Source: Flavobacterium restrictum | GTDB taxonomy: Bacteria; Bacteroidota; Bacteroidia; Flavobacteriales; Flavobacteriaceae | Assembly: GCF_007097245.1 (NCBI RefSeq) | Contig: NZ_VJZT01000010.1 | Location: 62,001 to 126,000, forward strand | DNA length: 64,000 nt | Direction of reading: 5' to 3' | In this document: in pieces, positions 52,989 through 62,339 of the stretch | How the letters are laid out: every line of letters starts with the position of its first letter | How positions within the stretch are numbered: the first letter of the stretch is position 1 | The notes under the pieces: generated by a model | The model's database searches: none | What the model was told of the DNA's origin: nothing | What the model saw: only the letters and a program-made list of their open reading frames with translations | Position numbers and translations under genes: made by a program

Positions 52989-55900
52989 TTAGCGTTTTAA
53001 ACTAAAATGACCTTTTATCTCTGCGTTACCATCTCCTAAATTTAATGTATACCAATAATCATCTGCGGGTAAAGATGCACCATTTAATGTCCCGTTCCAG
53101 CTTTTGTTTTTGGAATTTAGGCTAGTTATGTATTTGCCAAATCGGTCAAAAATGGTGATTTCAGCATTTGGATACTTTATCATTCCTTTAATTTCCCATA
53201 CATCATTGAAAGAATCATTATTTGGGGTAAAATATTTGGAAACGCCTACAAGTACAACTTCTTGCGTAACATAACCACAGCCATTTTTGTCGTTCACATA
53301 AACTACGTGAACTCCCGAGGAAACATTAGTAAAAAAATTGGAATCCTGATAATAACCAGTCGGCTCGTCAAGGCTGTACTCGTATTTTCCAGGCCCTGTT
53401 GCGGTAATCGTGATGGTGTTCACATCGGTTAAGTCAACCACATCAACGGTAACATTGGTCGCTGTATTCGAGGCGGTAACTTTTATTGTTCTTATGCGGC
53501 TACAACCAGAAGGACTGGTTACTGTTACAGTATACAGACCTTCGGTATTTACCTCTAGGATAGGCGAGTTGGTGCCTGTAGCTGAACCGTCTTTTGTCCA
53601 TAAATAATCGTAATTATTTGTTGGTGTATTGTCTAAAATTCCAGCATCAAGCGTAACAAAAAAGGTTGCAATATTTGAACAGACCAATTCATTGGCACTT
53701 CCATCAGTATTCAAATCGATATTCGGAATTGGATTAACTACAAAATTCAAAGTTGTGCTTGCGCTGCAAATGGTATTCAAAGGGTTTTCTACTTTTGCAG
53801 TAACGGTTTGAGTTCCTGTCACAAATGGATTGGGCAAAGGGCTTGGTAATACTGCTCCATTTTTGTCGAAATATTTCACAATCATATTGGTTTGCCCGCC
53901 CAGAATGGTGGTTTGAAAAGTAGCAGTGTCAAAGCCAATTTTTCCATCTTGATTTATTGGGTTTGCTTCGTCATCACAAGAAGTGGTTAATGATGGATCA
54001 ACTGCATAAGCAACTGGAGCTGCATCAACAATAAATGCGATGGTAGTTTCGTCAAAGCATTTTTGAGGCGAAGTATTGGTGACCACCGCTTTTATAGTTT
54101 TTGAGGTTGTTGAAAAAGTGGCTGGAAATGGACTTGTAATCAAATTTCCATTCGAATCTTTTAACGGAGCGTTGTTTTTGTCAAAATAAGTTACTGTGAC
54201 ATTGCTTTGCCCTTTTACTAAATCTGATTCGAGAGAAGCGGTATTGAAGCTAAAAATACCATCGTTGTTATCGTCACATTGTCTGGTAATGGTTACGGGA
54301 TTAGCCACAGGCAACGCTTCGACATTTAGGGTCAAGTAAGGACCTAAACCGTAACATGCATTGTCTACATCACTATCGACACGAATCCAAATATCCTGTG
54401 AGTTGGGATACCCATTATTTCTATAATTTGAAATATCGGTAATTACTTGAAGTTCTGCCAGCGCATCGGCTTCATTTTTATAGTAATTAATTGTATACGT
54501 TTGATTGGTTGGTAATGTGGCTAAAATTACAGCTTTGGTCGCCGAAAAATCAAATCTTGTAATTCCATCACGATTGTTATTGTTGGCATTATTATTTCCA
54601 TTGGCATCTAAAAAATCATCGCAAACCGGTGCGAATGGAATTTTGTAGGTTTTTGGGATATTAGTTGCGGGAACTTTCAACGTTATTTTGCCCACGCTAC
54701 TGCAGTTCGTTATTTTATTGGCTACTCTTACCCAAACATCCATGGTTGATGGAGTTGTATTTTCGAATGCTAAATTATTTGTAATTAAATCAGTCGAAAG
54801 ACCACTATTTGCTCCTGATTGTGAGGTATAATAGTTAAAATTTTCATTAGTATAATTGGCAGAAATTAGATTATTGTTTACGGTTAAATTAAATAGTGTT
54901 TTTCCGTCCGAAATAATATCGGTGTCGCATTGAACAATAGTAATATCGTTTACAATTGGGACAGAATTGACTGTAAATTGTATTGTTGTCGTTGCAAAAC
55001 AAGCGGTGTTTATTGGATTTTCAACTTTTACCGTCACCGTTTGAGTTCCAGTTACAAATGGATTTGGAAGCGGGCTATGCAATGGATTGTTATTTTTATC
55101 AAAATAGGAAACGGTCATGTCAGTTTGAGTTCCTAGAATAGTAGCTTGAAAAGTACTGGTATTAAAACCAAATTTTCCATCTTGGTTCAATGAATTTGGT
55201 TCGTCATCGCAAGTTGTTGTTAGCGTTGGTGAAATGGCAAAAGCTTCGGGCAAATCATCAACTACAAATGGAATTGTTGTTGCGCTAGCACAATGCAGCG
55301 CCGAGTTTCCTGTAACAACCGCTTTTATAGTTTGTGAGATGGTGGAGAAACTAGCTGGAAATGGACTGCTAATCAAAGTTCCATTGGAATCTTTTAAAGG
55401 ATTGCCCGTTTGGTCAAAATAAGTAACGGTTACATTGGTTTGTCCGTTTAATAACGTTTGTTCTAGTGTAGCGGTGTTAAAAGTGTAAATGCCGTCTTGA
55501 TTATCGTCACAATGTCTTGCAATTGTTACGGTATTTGCAATTGGTAACGGACTCACGAGAACCGTAATTGGTGTTCTATCGGTACAGCCGTTATCCACGT
55601 AAAAAGTCGTCGTAGCAGCTAGCGGAGGCGTGGTATACGTATCACCAGTTTGTAACAAAATTCCGTTTGTAGGGCTATCATACCACTTTATTGTCCCTGT
55701 TGAAGTGCTTGCTTGAAGTGTTATTTTTTCTGAACCGCATATAGGAGCTGGTGTGGTAACATTAATTTGAGACATTTCGAGTACTGTACTTGCCGAAATT
55801 TGTATGCCATCAACATCTCCAGCAACCATGCCGCCATATTCTACAATATAGCCTTTGGGTTGGTAATCACCAGAGGAGCCGCCAGTATTGGATAAGTCAT

Positions 55901-57479
55901 TCCAAGAACCTGGAATACCTACGCCGGGAGCTGTTACATGCGCATAATCCTCGTCGCCCAAATTGTTTGGTTCTCCATTATTAGTATTCCATAAAGCAAA
56001 ATTTGGAGTAGTGCCGTTACCAATTCCGTTCCAAAAAACAGTTCCTGTACCGCCGTTAGCAAATCCTTCGGGACCAGTAACCCATTTCCATTGCCCTTCT
56101 ACAGCAGCATCGCTTCCGCCAATCCAGCCAGCTCCGGGTGCTTGGGCTCCCGCTAATTGTGCTTCTTCGGCAGAGGTTAAGGCGGCTAAATATCCTTTTA
56201 ATCCATAGTAATTTCTGGTTTCGGCTGCTGCTTTTGCATTATACCAAGTGATTCCTAAATTGGGCACATACTCATAAAAATGCTTGTTTGTAGGCAAATA
56301 ACTTAAGGATCCTGTTCCTAAATTGATAGAAAAAGAGCGCTCTCCAGTGGGAGAAGTTGTCGAGTTGCTGTATTTTACAGCTGCAAGAGCTGCTTCAAAA
56401 TCAGTGAAAGGAATGGGACTACCAGTAATGGAAGTAAGCGTTAGTTTCCCTTCGGATACCGACCAACTGGATGCAATAGTGGGGTGATTGCCAGTAAGTG
56501 TCAATACATCTTGTCCATATACATAGCCAGACGCTATTTGAACATAAACCGCATTCGTATTGGGATCAAGAGGATTGTAAGTTATGTGAACCGTTTCTAC
56601 GATATTGGTCAAAGTGCCGGGGCAGTATGGATTTGGATTTGAGGTGGCGGTGATTTTTGGAATTGTACTTGTCGCTATGGATGTACAATTTTCAGAATAG
56701 CTGGCGGTTGCGTCTTTGTCTGTTGACCAATTGGCATCAGAATAGGCTTTATTATCAACTTGTATGCAGCTTAGCTTTGGATTGGATCCCAAAAGAATAC
56801 TAGTTAAAATACTATTGTTACTATTTTTTAAATTAAGACTAATTAACTTATTACCACTGCTATCTAAAGTAGTCAAATTCATATTTTTAGTAACATCCAA
56901 ACTCATTAATTGATTATAACTACATACTAAAATTGTTAAAGACGTATTTTTAGTAACATCCAAACTTGTTATTTGATTTTCTTTACAATCCAAAATAGTC
57001 AAAGCTACATTTTTAGAAACATCCAAACTCGCTAAATTAGTTTGTGAACAGCCTAAATATGTTAAAAAAGTATTTTTAGTAACATCCAAATTCGTTAATT
57101 GGTTACCGCCGCAATATAAGTTATTTAAAGCTGTATTTTTGGTAATATCTAAACTAGTTAGTTGGTTGAATGTACATTGCAAAGTTTTTAATGCTGTGTT
57201 TTTGGAGACATCCAAACTCGTTAATTGATTCCCAAGACAATCTAAATCTGTCAATGCTAAAAAATCCTGCAACCCTGTTAAATCAGCAATATTTAGGTCT
57301 GCAAGATTTATACTAGTTACCCCACTCACATTTGCAGTAAGCACCTTCCCATCAATAGCACCACTGTCAATCCTTAAGCTAATCAAAGCTTGTTCAAAAT
57401 TTACATCAGGAATTAAAGTATATTGCCCAAACCCAGAAATACTAGAACATAACAAAACAAAAAACACTATTTTTTTCAT
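52989..57479 (-). CDS. Large secreted LRR and C-type-lectin protein with T9SS type B sorting domain
   Basis: The 1496-residue protein starts with a signal peptide (MKKIVFFVLLCSSISGFGQ). Then come about seven leucine-rich repeats of 21 residues (LTSLDVTKNTALTxL type, about 70-245), a C-type-lectin-like domain (about 385-545) with EPN and WND motifs, and an Ig-like module. Next is a pair of long internal duplications (about 180 residues, each with CDDNxDG...FNT and YFD modules), and last a type IX sorting domain with YFTPNNDSFNDVWEIKG and a final GHFSLKR. Start at 57479 is preferred over 57488. It should be displayed at the cell surface and may bind glycans or other cells. Confidence 0.88.
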   Translation of the reverse strand: MKKIVFFVLLCSSISGFGQYTLIPDVNFEQALISLRIDSGAIDGKVLTANVSGVTSINLADLNIADLTGLQDFLALTDLDCLGNQLTSLDVSKNTALKTLQCTFNQLTSLDITKNTALNNLYCGGNQLTNLDVTKNTFLTYLGCSQTNLASLDVSKNVALTILDCKENQITSLDVTKNTSLTILVCSYNQLMSLDVTKNMNLTTLDSSGNKLISLNLKNSNNSILTSILLGSNPKLSCIQVDNKAYSDANWSTDKDATASYSENCTSIATSTIPKITATSNPNPYCPGTLTNIVETVHITYNPLDPNTNAVYVQIASGYVYGQDVLTLTGNHPTIASSWSVSEGKLTLTSITGSPIPFTDFEAALAAVKYSNSTTSPTGERSFSINLGTGSLSYLPTNKHFYEYVPNLGITWYNAKAAAETRNYYGLKGYLAALTSAEEAQLAGAQAPGAGWIGGSDAAVEGQWKWVTGPEGFANGGTGTVFWNGIGNGTTPNFALWNTNNGEPNNLGDEDYAHVTAPGVGIPGSWNDLSNTGGSSGDYQPKGYIVEYGGMVAGDVDGIQISASTVLEMSQINVTTPAPICGSEKITLQASTSTGTIKWYDSPTNGILLQTGDTYTTPPLAATTTFYVDNGCTDRTPITVLVSPLPIANTVTIARHCDDNQDGIYTFNTATLEQTLLNGQTNVTVTYFDQTGNPLKDSNGTLISSPFPASFSTISQTIKAVVTGNSALHCASATTIPFVVDDLPEAFAISPTLTTTCDDEPNSLNQDGKFGFNTSTFQATILGTQTDMTVSYFDKNNNPLHSPLPNPFVTGTQTVTVKVENPINTACFATTTIQFTVNSVPIVNDITIVQCDTDIISDGKTLFNLTVNNNLISANYTNENFNYYTSQSGANSGLSTDLITNNLAFENTTPSTMDVWVRVANKITNCSSVGKITLKVPATNIPKTYKIPFAPVCDDFLDANGNNNANNNNRDGITRFDFSATKAVILATLPTNQTYTINYYKNEADALAELQVITDISNYRNNGYPNSQDIWIRVDSDVDNACYGLGPYLTLNVEALPVANPVTITRQCDDNNDGIFSFNTASLESDLVKGQSNVTVTYFDKNNAPLKDSNGNLITSPFPATFSTTSKTIKAVVTNTSPQKCFDETTIAFIVDAAPVAYAVDPSLTTSCDDEANPINQDGKIGFDTATFQTTILGGQTNMIVKYFDKNGAVLPSPLPNPFVTGTQTVTAKVENPLNTICSASTTLNFVVNPIPNIDLNTDGSANELVCSNIATFFVTLDAGILDNTPTNNYDYLWTKDGSATGTNSPILEVNTEGLYTVTVTSPSGCSRIRTIKVTASNTATNVTVDVVDLTDVNTITITATGPGKYEYSLDEPTGYYQDSNFFTNVSSGVHVVYVNDKNGCGYVTQEVVLVGVSKYFTPNNDSFNDVWEIKGMIKYPNAEITIFDRFGKYITSLNSKNKSWNGTLNGASLPADDYWYTLNLGDGNAEIKGHFSLKR
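56836..57262 (-). repeat. Tandem 63-bp repeats encoding leucine-rich repeats
   Basis: About seven head-to-tail units of roughly 63 bp, with recurrent GTAACATCCAAACT words on the plus strand, encode the leucine-rich repeats of the large lectin protein. Unit-to-unit identity is highest in the TCCAAACT/GTTAATTG words. Such arrays can gain or lose units. Confidence 0.8.
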
Positions 57480-57582
57480 AACAATCAACTGCTTAAACGA
57501 TTTCGTAAAAATAGGGAAGTAAATGGAAATAAAAGAGGCTAATGAATTATTTTATCAAAACACCGAGTTACTGCAAAACTCA

Positions 57583-58116
57583 TTACGCAAAACTCATTTT
57601 ACAAAACAAATCCCAAACCACAATTCCAGCGCTTACAGATATATTTAAGGAATGTTTGGTTCCCAATTGCGGAATTTCGATGCAGCAATCGCATAAAGCA
57701 ACGGCTTCTTGTGCTACGCCATGTACTTCGTTGCCAAAAATTAAAGCGTATTTAGTATCTTTTTTAACTTTAAAATCTTGCAAAAAAACAGCACTTTCTA
57801 CTTGTTCAATGGCAAGTGTTACGGTATTTTCTTTTTTTAAAATAGCAATTACTTCCAGCACGTTGTCGTGATGTTCCCATGCTACAGTTTCGGTGGCGCC
57901 AAGTGCCGTTTTATGAATTTCCTTATTGGGAGGTGTTGCAGTGATCCCGCAAAGGATTATTTTTTCGATCAAAAAGGCGTCTGCCGTTCGAAACACAGAC
58001 CCAATATTATGCAAACTTCTGATGTCGTCGAGTACCAATATAAGAGGTGTTTTCTCCGATGTTTTAAAATCAGTAACGGATTTTCGGTTGAGTTCGCTAT
58101 TTTCTAATTTTCTCAT
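57583..58116 (-). CDS. TrmH/SpoU family RNA 2'-O-methyltransferase
   Basis: The 177-residue protein is a SPOUT methyltransferase. Motif 1 is VLDDIRSLHNIGSVFRTADAF, motif 2 GNEVHGV and motif 3 SLNISVSAGIVVWDLF, together giving the trefoil-knot SAM site. It lacks the N-terminal RNA-binding extension seen in larger relatives, so it most resembles short TrmH-type enzymes that act on tRNA. The target nucleotide is not predictable. Confidence 0.92.
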   Translation of the reverse strand: MRKLENSELNRKSVTDFKTSEKTPLILVLDDIRSLHNIGSVFRTADAFLIEKIILCGITATPPNKEIHKTALGATETVAWEHHDNVLEVIAILKKENTVTLAIEQVESAVFLQDFKVKKDTKYALIFGNEVHGVAQEAVALCDCCIEIPQLGTKHSLNISVSAGIVVWDLFCKMSFA

Positions 58117-58143
58117 GCTTTGTTGTGACTATTTTATAAACAA

Positions 58144-58171
58144 AAAAGCTTCCCTAAAATAGGAAGCTTTT
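58144..58171 (-). terminator. Terminator after the DUF1573 gene
   Basis: AAAAGCTTCC (58144-58153) pairs with GGAAGCTTTT (58162-58171) over an 8-nt loop, flanked by A and T runs. Confidence 0.8.
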
Positions 58172-58192
58172 GATGGTATGATTTTTTTTGGA

Positions 58193-58648
58193 TTAGCTTT
58201 TTGGAGCGTCATCTGGCAAAACAGTACCTTTAATGGTTAGTACTTTTGTAGCTTGTCCTTCTGCATTAGAAGTTACGGTTACCGTTTTAGTAAAAGCACC
58301 TACTCTGTCAGTGGCATAACGCACTCCAATAACTCCTTTTGCACCTGGCATAATTGGTTCTTTTGGAGTAGTTGGAACAGTACAACCACATGATCCTTGT
58401 GTGTTAGTAATGATTAATGGCTTGTTACCATTGTTTGTGAACTCAAATTTACGATTTGGTTCTGCATTGTGTGCAATCGTACCATAATCAATAGTTTCAG
58501 TAACAAATACCATTCCTGCGCCTTCTACCTTTGGTGTAGATACTTTTGCAGCGGCTGGAGCTTTCTTAACTTTTTTAGAAGTTTCTTGCGCATTAGAATT
58601 TGTAATTCCTAAAACGATTAACAGGGCAAGAGTAACTATTTTTTTCAT
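58193..58648 (-). CDS. DUF1573 domain-containing secreted protein
   Basis: The 151-residue protein has a signal peptide (about 1-20, ending SNAQE), a Lys/Ala linker, and a DUF1573 domain (about 50-145) with FEFTNNGNKPLIITNTQGSC, GCTVPTTPKEPI and VTSNAEGQATKVLTIKG. This is a single Ig-like (ASH/MSP-like) fold common in Bacteroidota periplasmic proteins. TAGATTTG lies on the minus strand 27 bp before the start and fits the -7 promoter box, but the TTG box is missing. Function unknown. Confidence 0.9.
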   Translation of the reverse strand: MKKIVTLALLIVLGITNSNAQETSKKVKKAPAAAKVSTPKVEGAGMVFVTETIDYGTIAHNAEPNRKFEFTNNGNKPLIITNTQGSCGCTVPTTPKEPIMPGAKGVIGVRYATDRVGAFTKTVTVTSNAEGQATKVLTIKGTVLPDDAPKS

Positions 58649-58801
58649 CTTTGTTTAATTTTAAAATTCAATCACAAATCTATATAAAAAATAGAAATCT
58701 AGTCCTAAATTTTTCTTAAATATATTTTTAATTTTTGAAGTCTTCCTTTTTCGTTTTAAAATATATAAATTCGCTGTCACATTTTTTTAAAGAAAACTAT
58801 T

Positions 58802-61408
58802 TTGGCAGCTAAAGATAAAGAAGTTAAGGAAACCCCTTTAATGAAGCAATACAACGAAATCAAAAGGAAATATCCGGATGCTTGCTTGCTGTTTCGTGTA
58901 GGCGATTTTTATGAAACATTTGGTGACGATGCGGTACGGGCTTCCAGAATTCTAGGGATAACCTTGACCAAAAGAGGCGCAGGTTCCGAAACCGAAACGG
59001 CGTTGGCGGGTTTTCCACATCATTCCATTAATACGTATTTGCCCAAACTAGTCAAAGCGGGACTTCGAGTGGCTATTTGCGATCAGCTTGAAGATCCCAA
59101 AATGACCAAAAGTATTGTAAAACGAGGCGTGACAGAGCTGGTAACTCCGGGAGTTTCGCTAAACGATGAGGTGTTGCAATCCAAGACCAATAATTTTCTT
59201 GCAGCTATTTATTTTGCCAATAAATCCATCGGGATTGCATTTTTAGATGTCTCTACAGGTGAGTTTCTAACGTCGCAAGGCAACGCCGAATATATCGATA
59301 AGTTGTTACAAAATTTCAATCCAAGTGAGGTTTTGATTCCAAAAAATAATAAGAATAATTTCCGAGAAACCTTTGGAGATGATTACCATAGTTTTTATCT
59401 CGAAGACTGGATTTACAAGGAGGATTATGCCTTCGAAATCCTAACGAAGCATTTTCAAACTGTTTCGCTAAAGGGTTTTGGAATCGAAGAATTGAAAGAA
59501 GGCATCATTGCTTCGGGAGCGATTTTATATTATTTATCCGAAACGCAACACAACAGAGTGCAACACATCACGGCAATTCAGCGTATTGCCGAAGATGCCT
59601 ATGTTTGGATGGATCGCTTTACAATTCGCAATCTCGAATTGTATCACAGTTATAATCCCAATGCCGTGACGCTGCTGGATGTTATTGACAAAACGCTTTC
59701 GCCAATGGGCGGTCGGCTGCTCAAACGCTGGTTGGCTTTGCCGTTGAAAGATGCCAATAAAATAAAAAATCGCCATCAAGTGGTTTTGTATTTAAAAGAA
59801 AATCAATCGGTTTTAAAAAATATCCAAAAGCAAATCAAGCAAATTTCAGATTTAGAACGACTCATTTCCAAAATTGCCGCAGGGAAAGTGTCGCCTCGTG
59901 AAATTATCTACCTCAAGGAATCGCTAGACGCTATTATTCCCATCAAAACATTGGCTTTGGCAAGTCCACAAGAAGCCGTAAAAGTCATTGGCGACAGCCT
60001 GCACAGTTGTGATTTGTTGCGTGAAAAAATAAAAATCACCCTAAATCAAGATGCTCCTGTCGCTATTGCAAAAGGGAATGCGATTGCCAAAGGAATCAAC
60101 GAAGAACTCGATGAATTGCGAGCCATATCCACTTCGGGAAAAGAATTTTTGGAAGGAATCGAAAAAAGAGAATCTCAAAAAACAGGAATTTCGTCTCTAA
60201 AAATTTCATTCAATAACGTTTTTGGGTATTATATCGAAGTGCGTAATTTGCATAAAGATAAGGTTCCTCCAGAATGGATTCGTAAGCAAACCTTGGTCAA
60301 TGCGGAACGTTATATCACTGAAGAACTCAAAGAATACGAAACCAAAATCCTAGGTGCCGAAGAAAAAATTCATAAAATAGAAGTCGCATTATTCGAGCAA
60401 TTGGTCAGTTGGATCGCAACGTACATCAAACCTGTTCAAATGAATGCTAATTTGGTCGCCCAATTGGATTGTTTGTGTTCGTTTACGCAACTCGCCATCG
60501 AAAATAAATATGTTTGTCCAGAACTTGACGAAACGTTCGAACTAGAAATCAAAAACGGACGGCATCCTGTTATCGAGAAACAATTGCCCGTTGGGATGCC
60601 GTACATTGCCAATGATGTTTTCTTGGATCGTGAAACGCAACAATTAATCATGATTACGGGCCCTAATATGTCTGGAAAATCGGCTATTTTGCGACAAACC
60701 GCTTTGATTGTGCTTTTGGCTCAAATGGGAAGTTTTGTCCCTGCGGATAACGTGAGGATGGGAATTGTAGATAAAATATTTACCCGAGTTGGGGCAAGTG
60801 ATAATATCTCGATGGGCGAATCGACTTTTATGGTCGAAATGAACGAAACAGCCTCGATTCTAAATAACATCTCCGACAGAAGTTTGGTGCTACTAGATGA
60901 AATAGGACGAGGAACGAGTACGTATGACGGAATTTCGATTGCTTGGGCAATAGCGGAGTTTTTGCACGAGCATCCTTCGCAACCCAAAACCTTATTCGCA
61001 ACCCATTATCATGAGTTGAACGAAATGACCGAATCCCTGCCTCGAATTCAGAACTATAATGTGGCAGTAAAAGAGCTAAAAGATACCGTACTTTTTATTC
61101 GGAAATTAATAAAAGGCGGGAGTGCCCATAGTTTTGGAATTCACGTGGCCAAAATGGCTGGAATGCCTCAAATTGTGATTTTAAAAGCCCAAAAACTATT
61201 AAAAAAATTAGAAAAAAACCATTCTAGTGACGCCCTAAACGGAATCAAAGCCACCAATGACGAGGTGCAAATGAGCTTTTTTAATCTTGATGATCCTTTA
61301 CTTGAGGAAATCAAAGAGGAAATTCTGAATTTAGACATCAATACCATTACGCCTATGGAAGCCTTGATGAAACTCAATGAAATCAAGAGAATGTTGACTA
61401 GAAAATAA
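58802..61408 (+). CDS. mutS: DNA mismatch repair protein MutS
   Basis: MutS finds base mismatches and small loops after replication. The 868-residue protein has the mismatch-probing GDFYE motif with Phe36 and Glu38, the connector and lever domains, and the ABC-type ATPase with Walker A GPNMSGKS (near residue 620), Walker B DEIGRGTSTYDG and the ATHYHEL switch. The start codon is TTG at 58802; no in-frame ATG exists upstream before a stop, and MAAKDKEVKETPLMKQY is the family N-terminus. Length is normal. It is followed by the tRNA pair. Confidence 0.96.
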   Translation: MAAKDKEVKETPLMKQYNEIKRKYPDACLLFRVGDFYETFGDDAVRASRILGITLTKRGAGSETETALAGFPHHSINTYLPKLVKAGLRVAICDQLEDPKMTKSIVKRGVTELVTPGVSLNDEVLQSKTNNFLAAIYFANKSIGIAFLDVSTGEFLTSQGNAEYIDKLLQNFNPSEVLIPKNNKNNFRETFGDDYHSFYLEDWIYKEDYAFEILTKHFQTVSLKGFGIEELKEGIIASGAILYYLSETQHNRVQHITAIQRIAEDAYVWMDRFTIRNLELYHSYNPNAVTLLDVIDKTLSPMGGRLLKRWLALPLKDANKIKNRHQVVLYLKENQSVLKNIQKQIKQISDLERLISKIAAGKVSPREIIYLKESLDAIIPIKTLALASPQEAVKVIGDSLHSCDLLREKIKITLNQDAPVAIAKGNAIAKGINEELDELRAISTSGKEFLEGIEKRESQKTGISSLKISFNNVFGYYIEVRNLHKDKVPPEWIRKQTLVNAERYITEELKEYETKILGAEEKIHKIEVALFEQLVSWIATYIKPVQMNANLVAQLDCLCSFTQLAIENKYVCPELDETFELEIKNGRHPVIEKQLPVGMPYIANDVFLDRETQQLIMITGPNMSGKSAILRQTALIVLLAQMGSFVPADNVRMGIVDKIFTRVGASDNISMGESTFMVEMNETASILNNISDRSLVLLDEIGRGTSTYDGISIAWAIAEFLHEHPSQPKTLFATHYHELNEMTESLPRIQNYNVAVKELKDTVLFIRKLIKGGSAHSFGIHVAKMAGMPQIVILKAQKLLKKLEKNHSSDALNGIKATNDEVQMSFFNLDDPLLEEIKEEILNLDINTITPMEALMKLNEIKRMLTRK

Positions 61409-61476
61409 AATAAAGTGTTTAAGGTTTAGGTTATCAGAAGGTTACCTTTTAGCTTAAAAATTTTAGCAAAAAAGAC

Positions 61477-61506
61477 TTGTTTAATCCAATTAATGTGCTA
61501 AATTTG
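61477..61506 (+). promoter_or_regulatory. Promoter of the tRNA pair
   Basis: TTG at 61477-61479, an exact 19-bp spacer, and TAAATTTG at 61499-61506 give one of the best matches in the window. Transcription would begin about 40 bp before tRNA-Gly. Confidence 0.75.
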
Positions 61507-61555
61507 CCACCGCAATACAGAACAAGTATTGTTGTTCTTTACAAGAATTGAAAAT

Positions 61556-61628
61556 GCGAAAATAGCTCAGTTGGTAGAGCGCGACCTTGCCAAGGTCGAG
61601 GTCGCGGGTTCGAGCCCCGTTTTTCGCT
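61556..61628 (+). tRNA. tRNA-Gly (anticodon GCC)
   Basis: A full cloverleaf of 73 nt folds here. The acceptor GCGAAAA pairs with TTTTCGC, the anticodon loop is TTGCCAA with anticodon GCC, and the T-loop is GGGTTCGAGCCCC. The CCA end is not encoded. It is followed by tRNA-Leu 16 bp downstream. Confidence 0.95.
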
Positions 61629-61644
61629 CAAAAAACCATACAAT

Positions 61645-61730
61645 GCTCGGATGGTGAAATTGGTAGACACGCTGGACTTAAAATCCAGTGAACAGCAATG
61701 TTCGTGCGGGTTCAAGTCCCGCTCTGAGTA
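61645..61730 (+). tRNA. tRNA-Leu (anticodon TAA)
   Basis: The 86-nt sequence folds with a long variable arm typical of leucine tRNAs. The anticodon loop CTTAAAA holds TAA, and the T-arm is GCGGGTTCAAGTCCCGC. The acceptor GCTCGGA pairs with TCTGAGT using two G-T pairs. CCA is not encoded. Confidence 0.95.
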
Positions 61731-61735
61731 CAAAG

Positions 61736-61762
61736 AAAGCTTCAAACTATGTTTGAGGCTTT
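61736..61762 (+). terminator. Terminator after the tRNA pair
   Basis: AAAGCTTCAAAC pairs with GTTTGAGGCTTT over a 3-nt loop, followed by a T run. Confidence 0.8.
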
Positions 61763-61826
61763 TTTTATTTTCGATTTTTTCTAATGTGTAAATGGTTTTG
61801 TGGTAAATGTCTAGCGTAAAAAATGT

Positions 61827-62174
61827 ATGGGAGCTTTTGTAATTAGCAAGCGATTTAATGATACGTATAAATTTGTTTTTACTTCTAGAAAGGGAAAAAT
61901 TATTTTTACGAGTTTGAGCTACGAACTAAAATTTGAATGCCAAGAAGAAATCGATGGATTTAAAGCGGCTATTGAAACAGCTGAATTTGTAAAGTTCAAA
62001 TCGCCCAACGGGAAGTATTTTTTTAAATTGATGTTAGGAGAACAACATTTTGCAACAAGCAGAAAATACACAACGGAGTTACGGCTTAAAAAAGGAATAA
62101 ATGAAATTGTACTATACGCTTCCAAGGCGGAAGTTTTGGACTTTTCGGAAAATGATTTTGTTTTTACCGATTAA
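61827..62174 (+). CDS. DUF1508 (YegP-like) domain protein
   Basis: The 115-residue protein has one and a half copies of the YegP fold: FVISKRFNDTYKFVFTSRKGKIIF with a following CQEEIDGFKAAIE helix, and a FKSPNGKYFFKLM segment. YegP domains are small alpha/beta units of unknown role, often found as stress-related orphan genes. It stands alone between the tRNA pair and a terminator. Confidence 0.85.
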   Translation: MGAFVISKRFNDTYKFVFTSRKGKIIFTSLSYELKFECQEEIDGFKAAIETAEFVKFKSPNGKYFFKLMLGEQHFATSRKYTTELRLKKGINEIVLYASKAEVLDFSENDFVFTD

Positions 62175-62190
62175 GGAAGATTTTTTTTTG

Positions 62191-62226
62191 AAAAACCCCA
62201 TACTGCTTTTTGTAGTATGGGTTTTT
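62191..62226 (+). terminator. Terminator after the DUF1508 gene
   Basis: AAAAACCCCATACTGC pairs with the GTAGTATGGG segment that follows and ends in a T run. Confidence 0.8.
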
Positions 62227-62292
62227 TTAGGGTTTAAAAATTATTAAAACACTGTCTTTTAGCATTTTAATAATTATTTTTTAAACAAAAAA

Positions 62293-62318
62293 AAGTCGTC
62301 ACACGATGTGGACGACTT
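62293..62318 (-). terminator. Terminator after the Ala-rich lipoprotein gene
   Basis: AAGTCGTC (62293-62300) pairs with GACGACTT (62311-62318), with an inner CAC/GTG extension. The minus strand has a long T run after it. Confidence 0.75.
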
Positions 62319-62339
62319 GATTTTTTAGGTAATTTAGAA

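Noticed and set aside
56836..57262. A CRISPR array suggested by regularly spaced repeats
   Set aside because: The units are head-to-tail and keep the reading frame of leucine-rich repeats, with no unique spacers and no cas genes.
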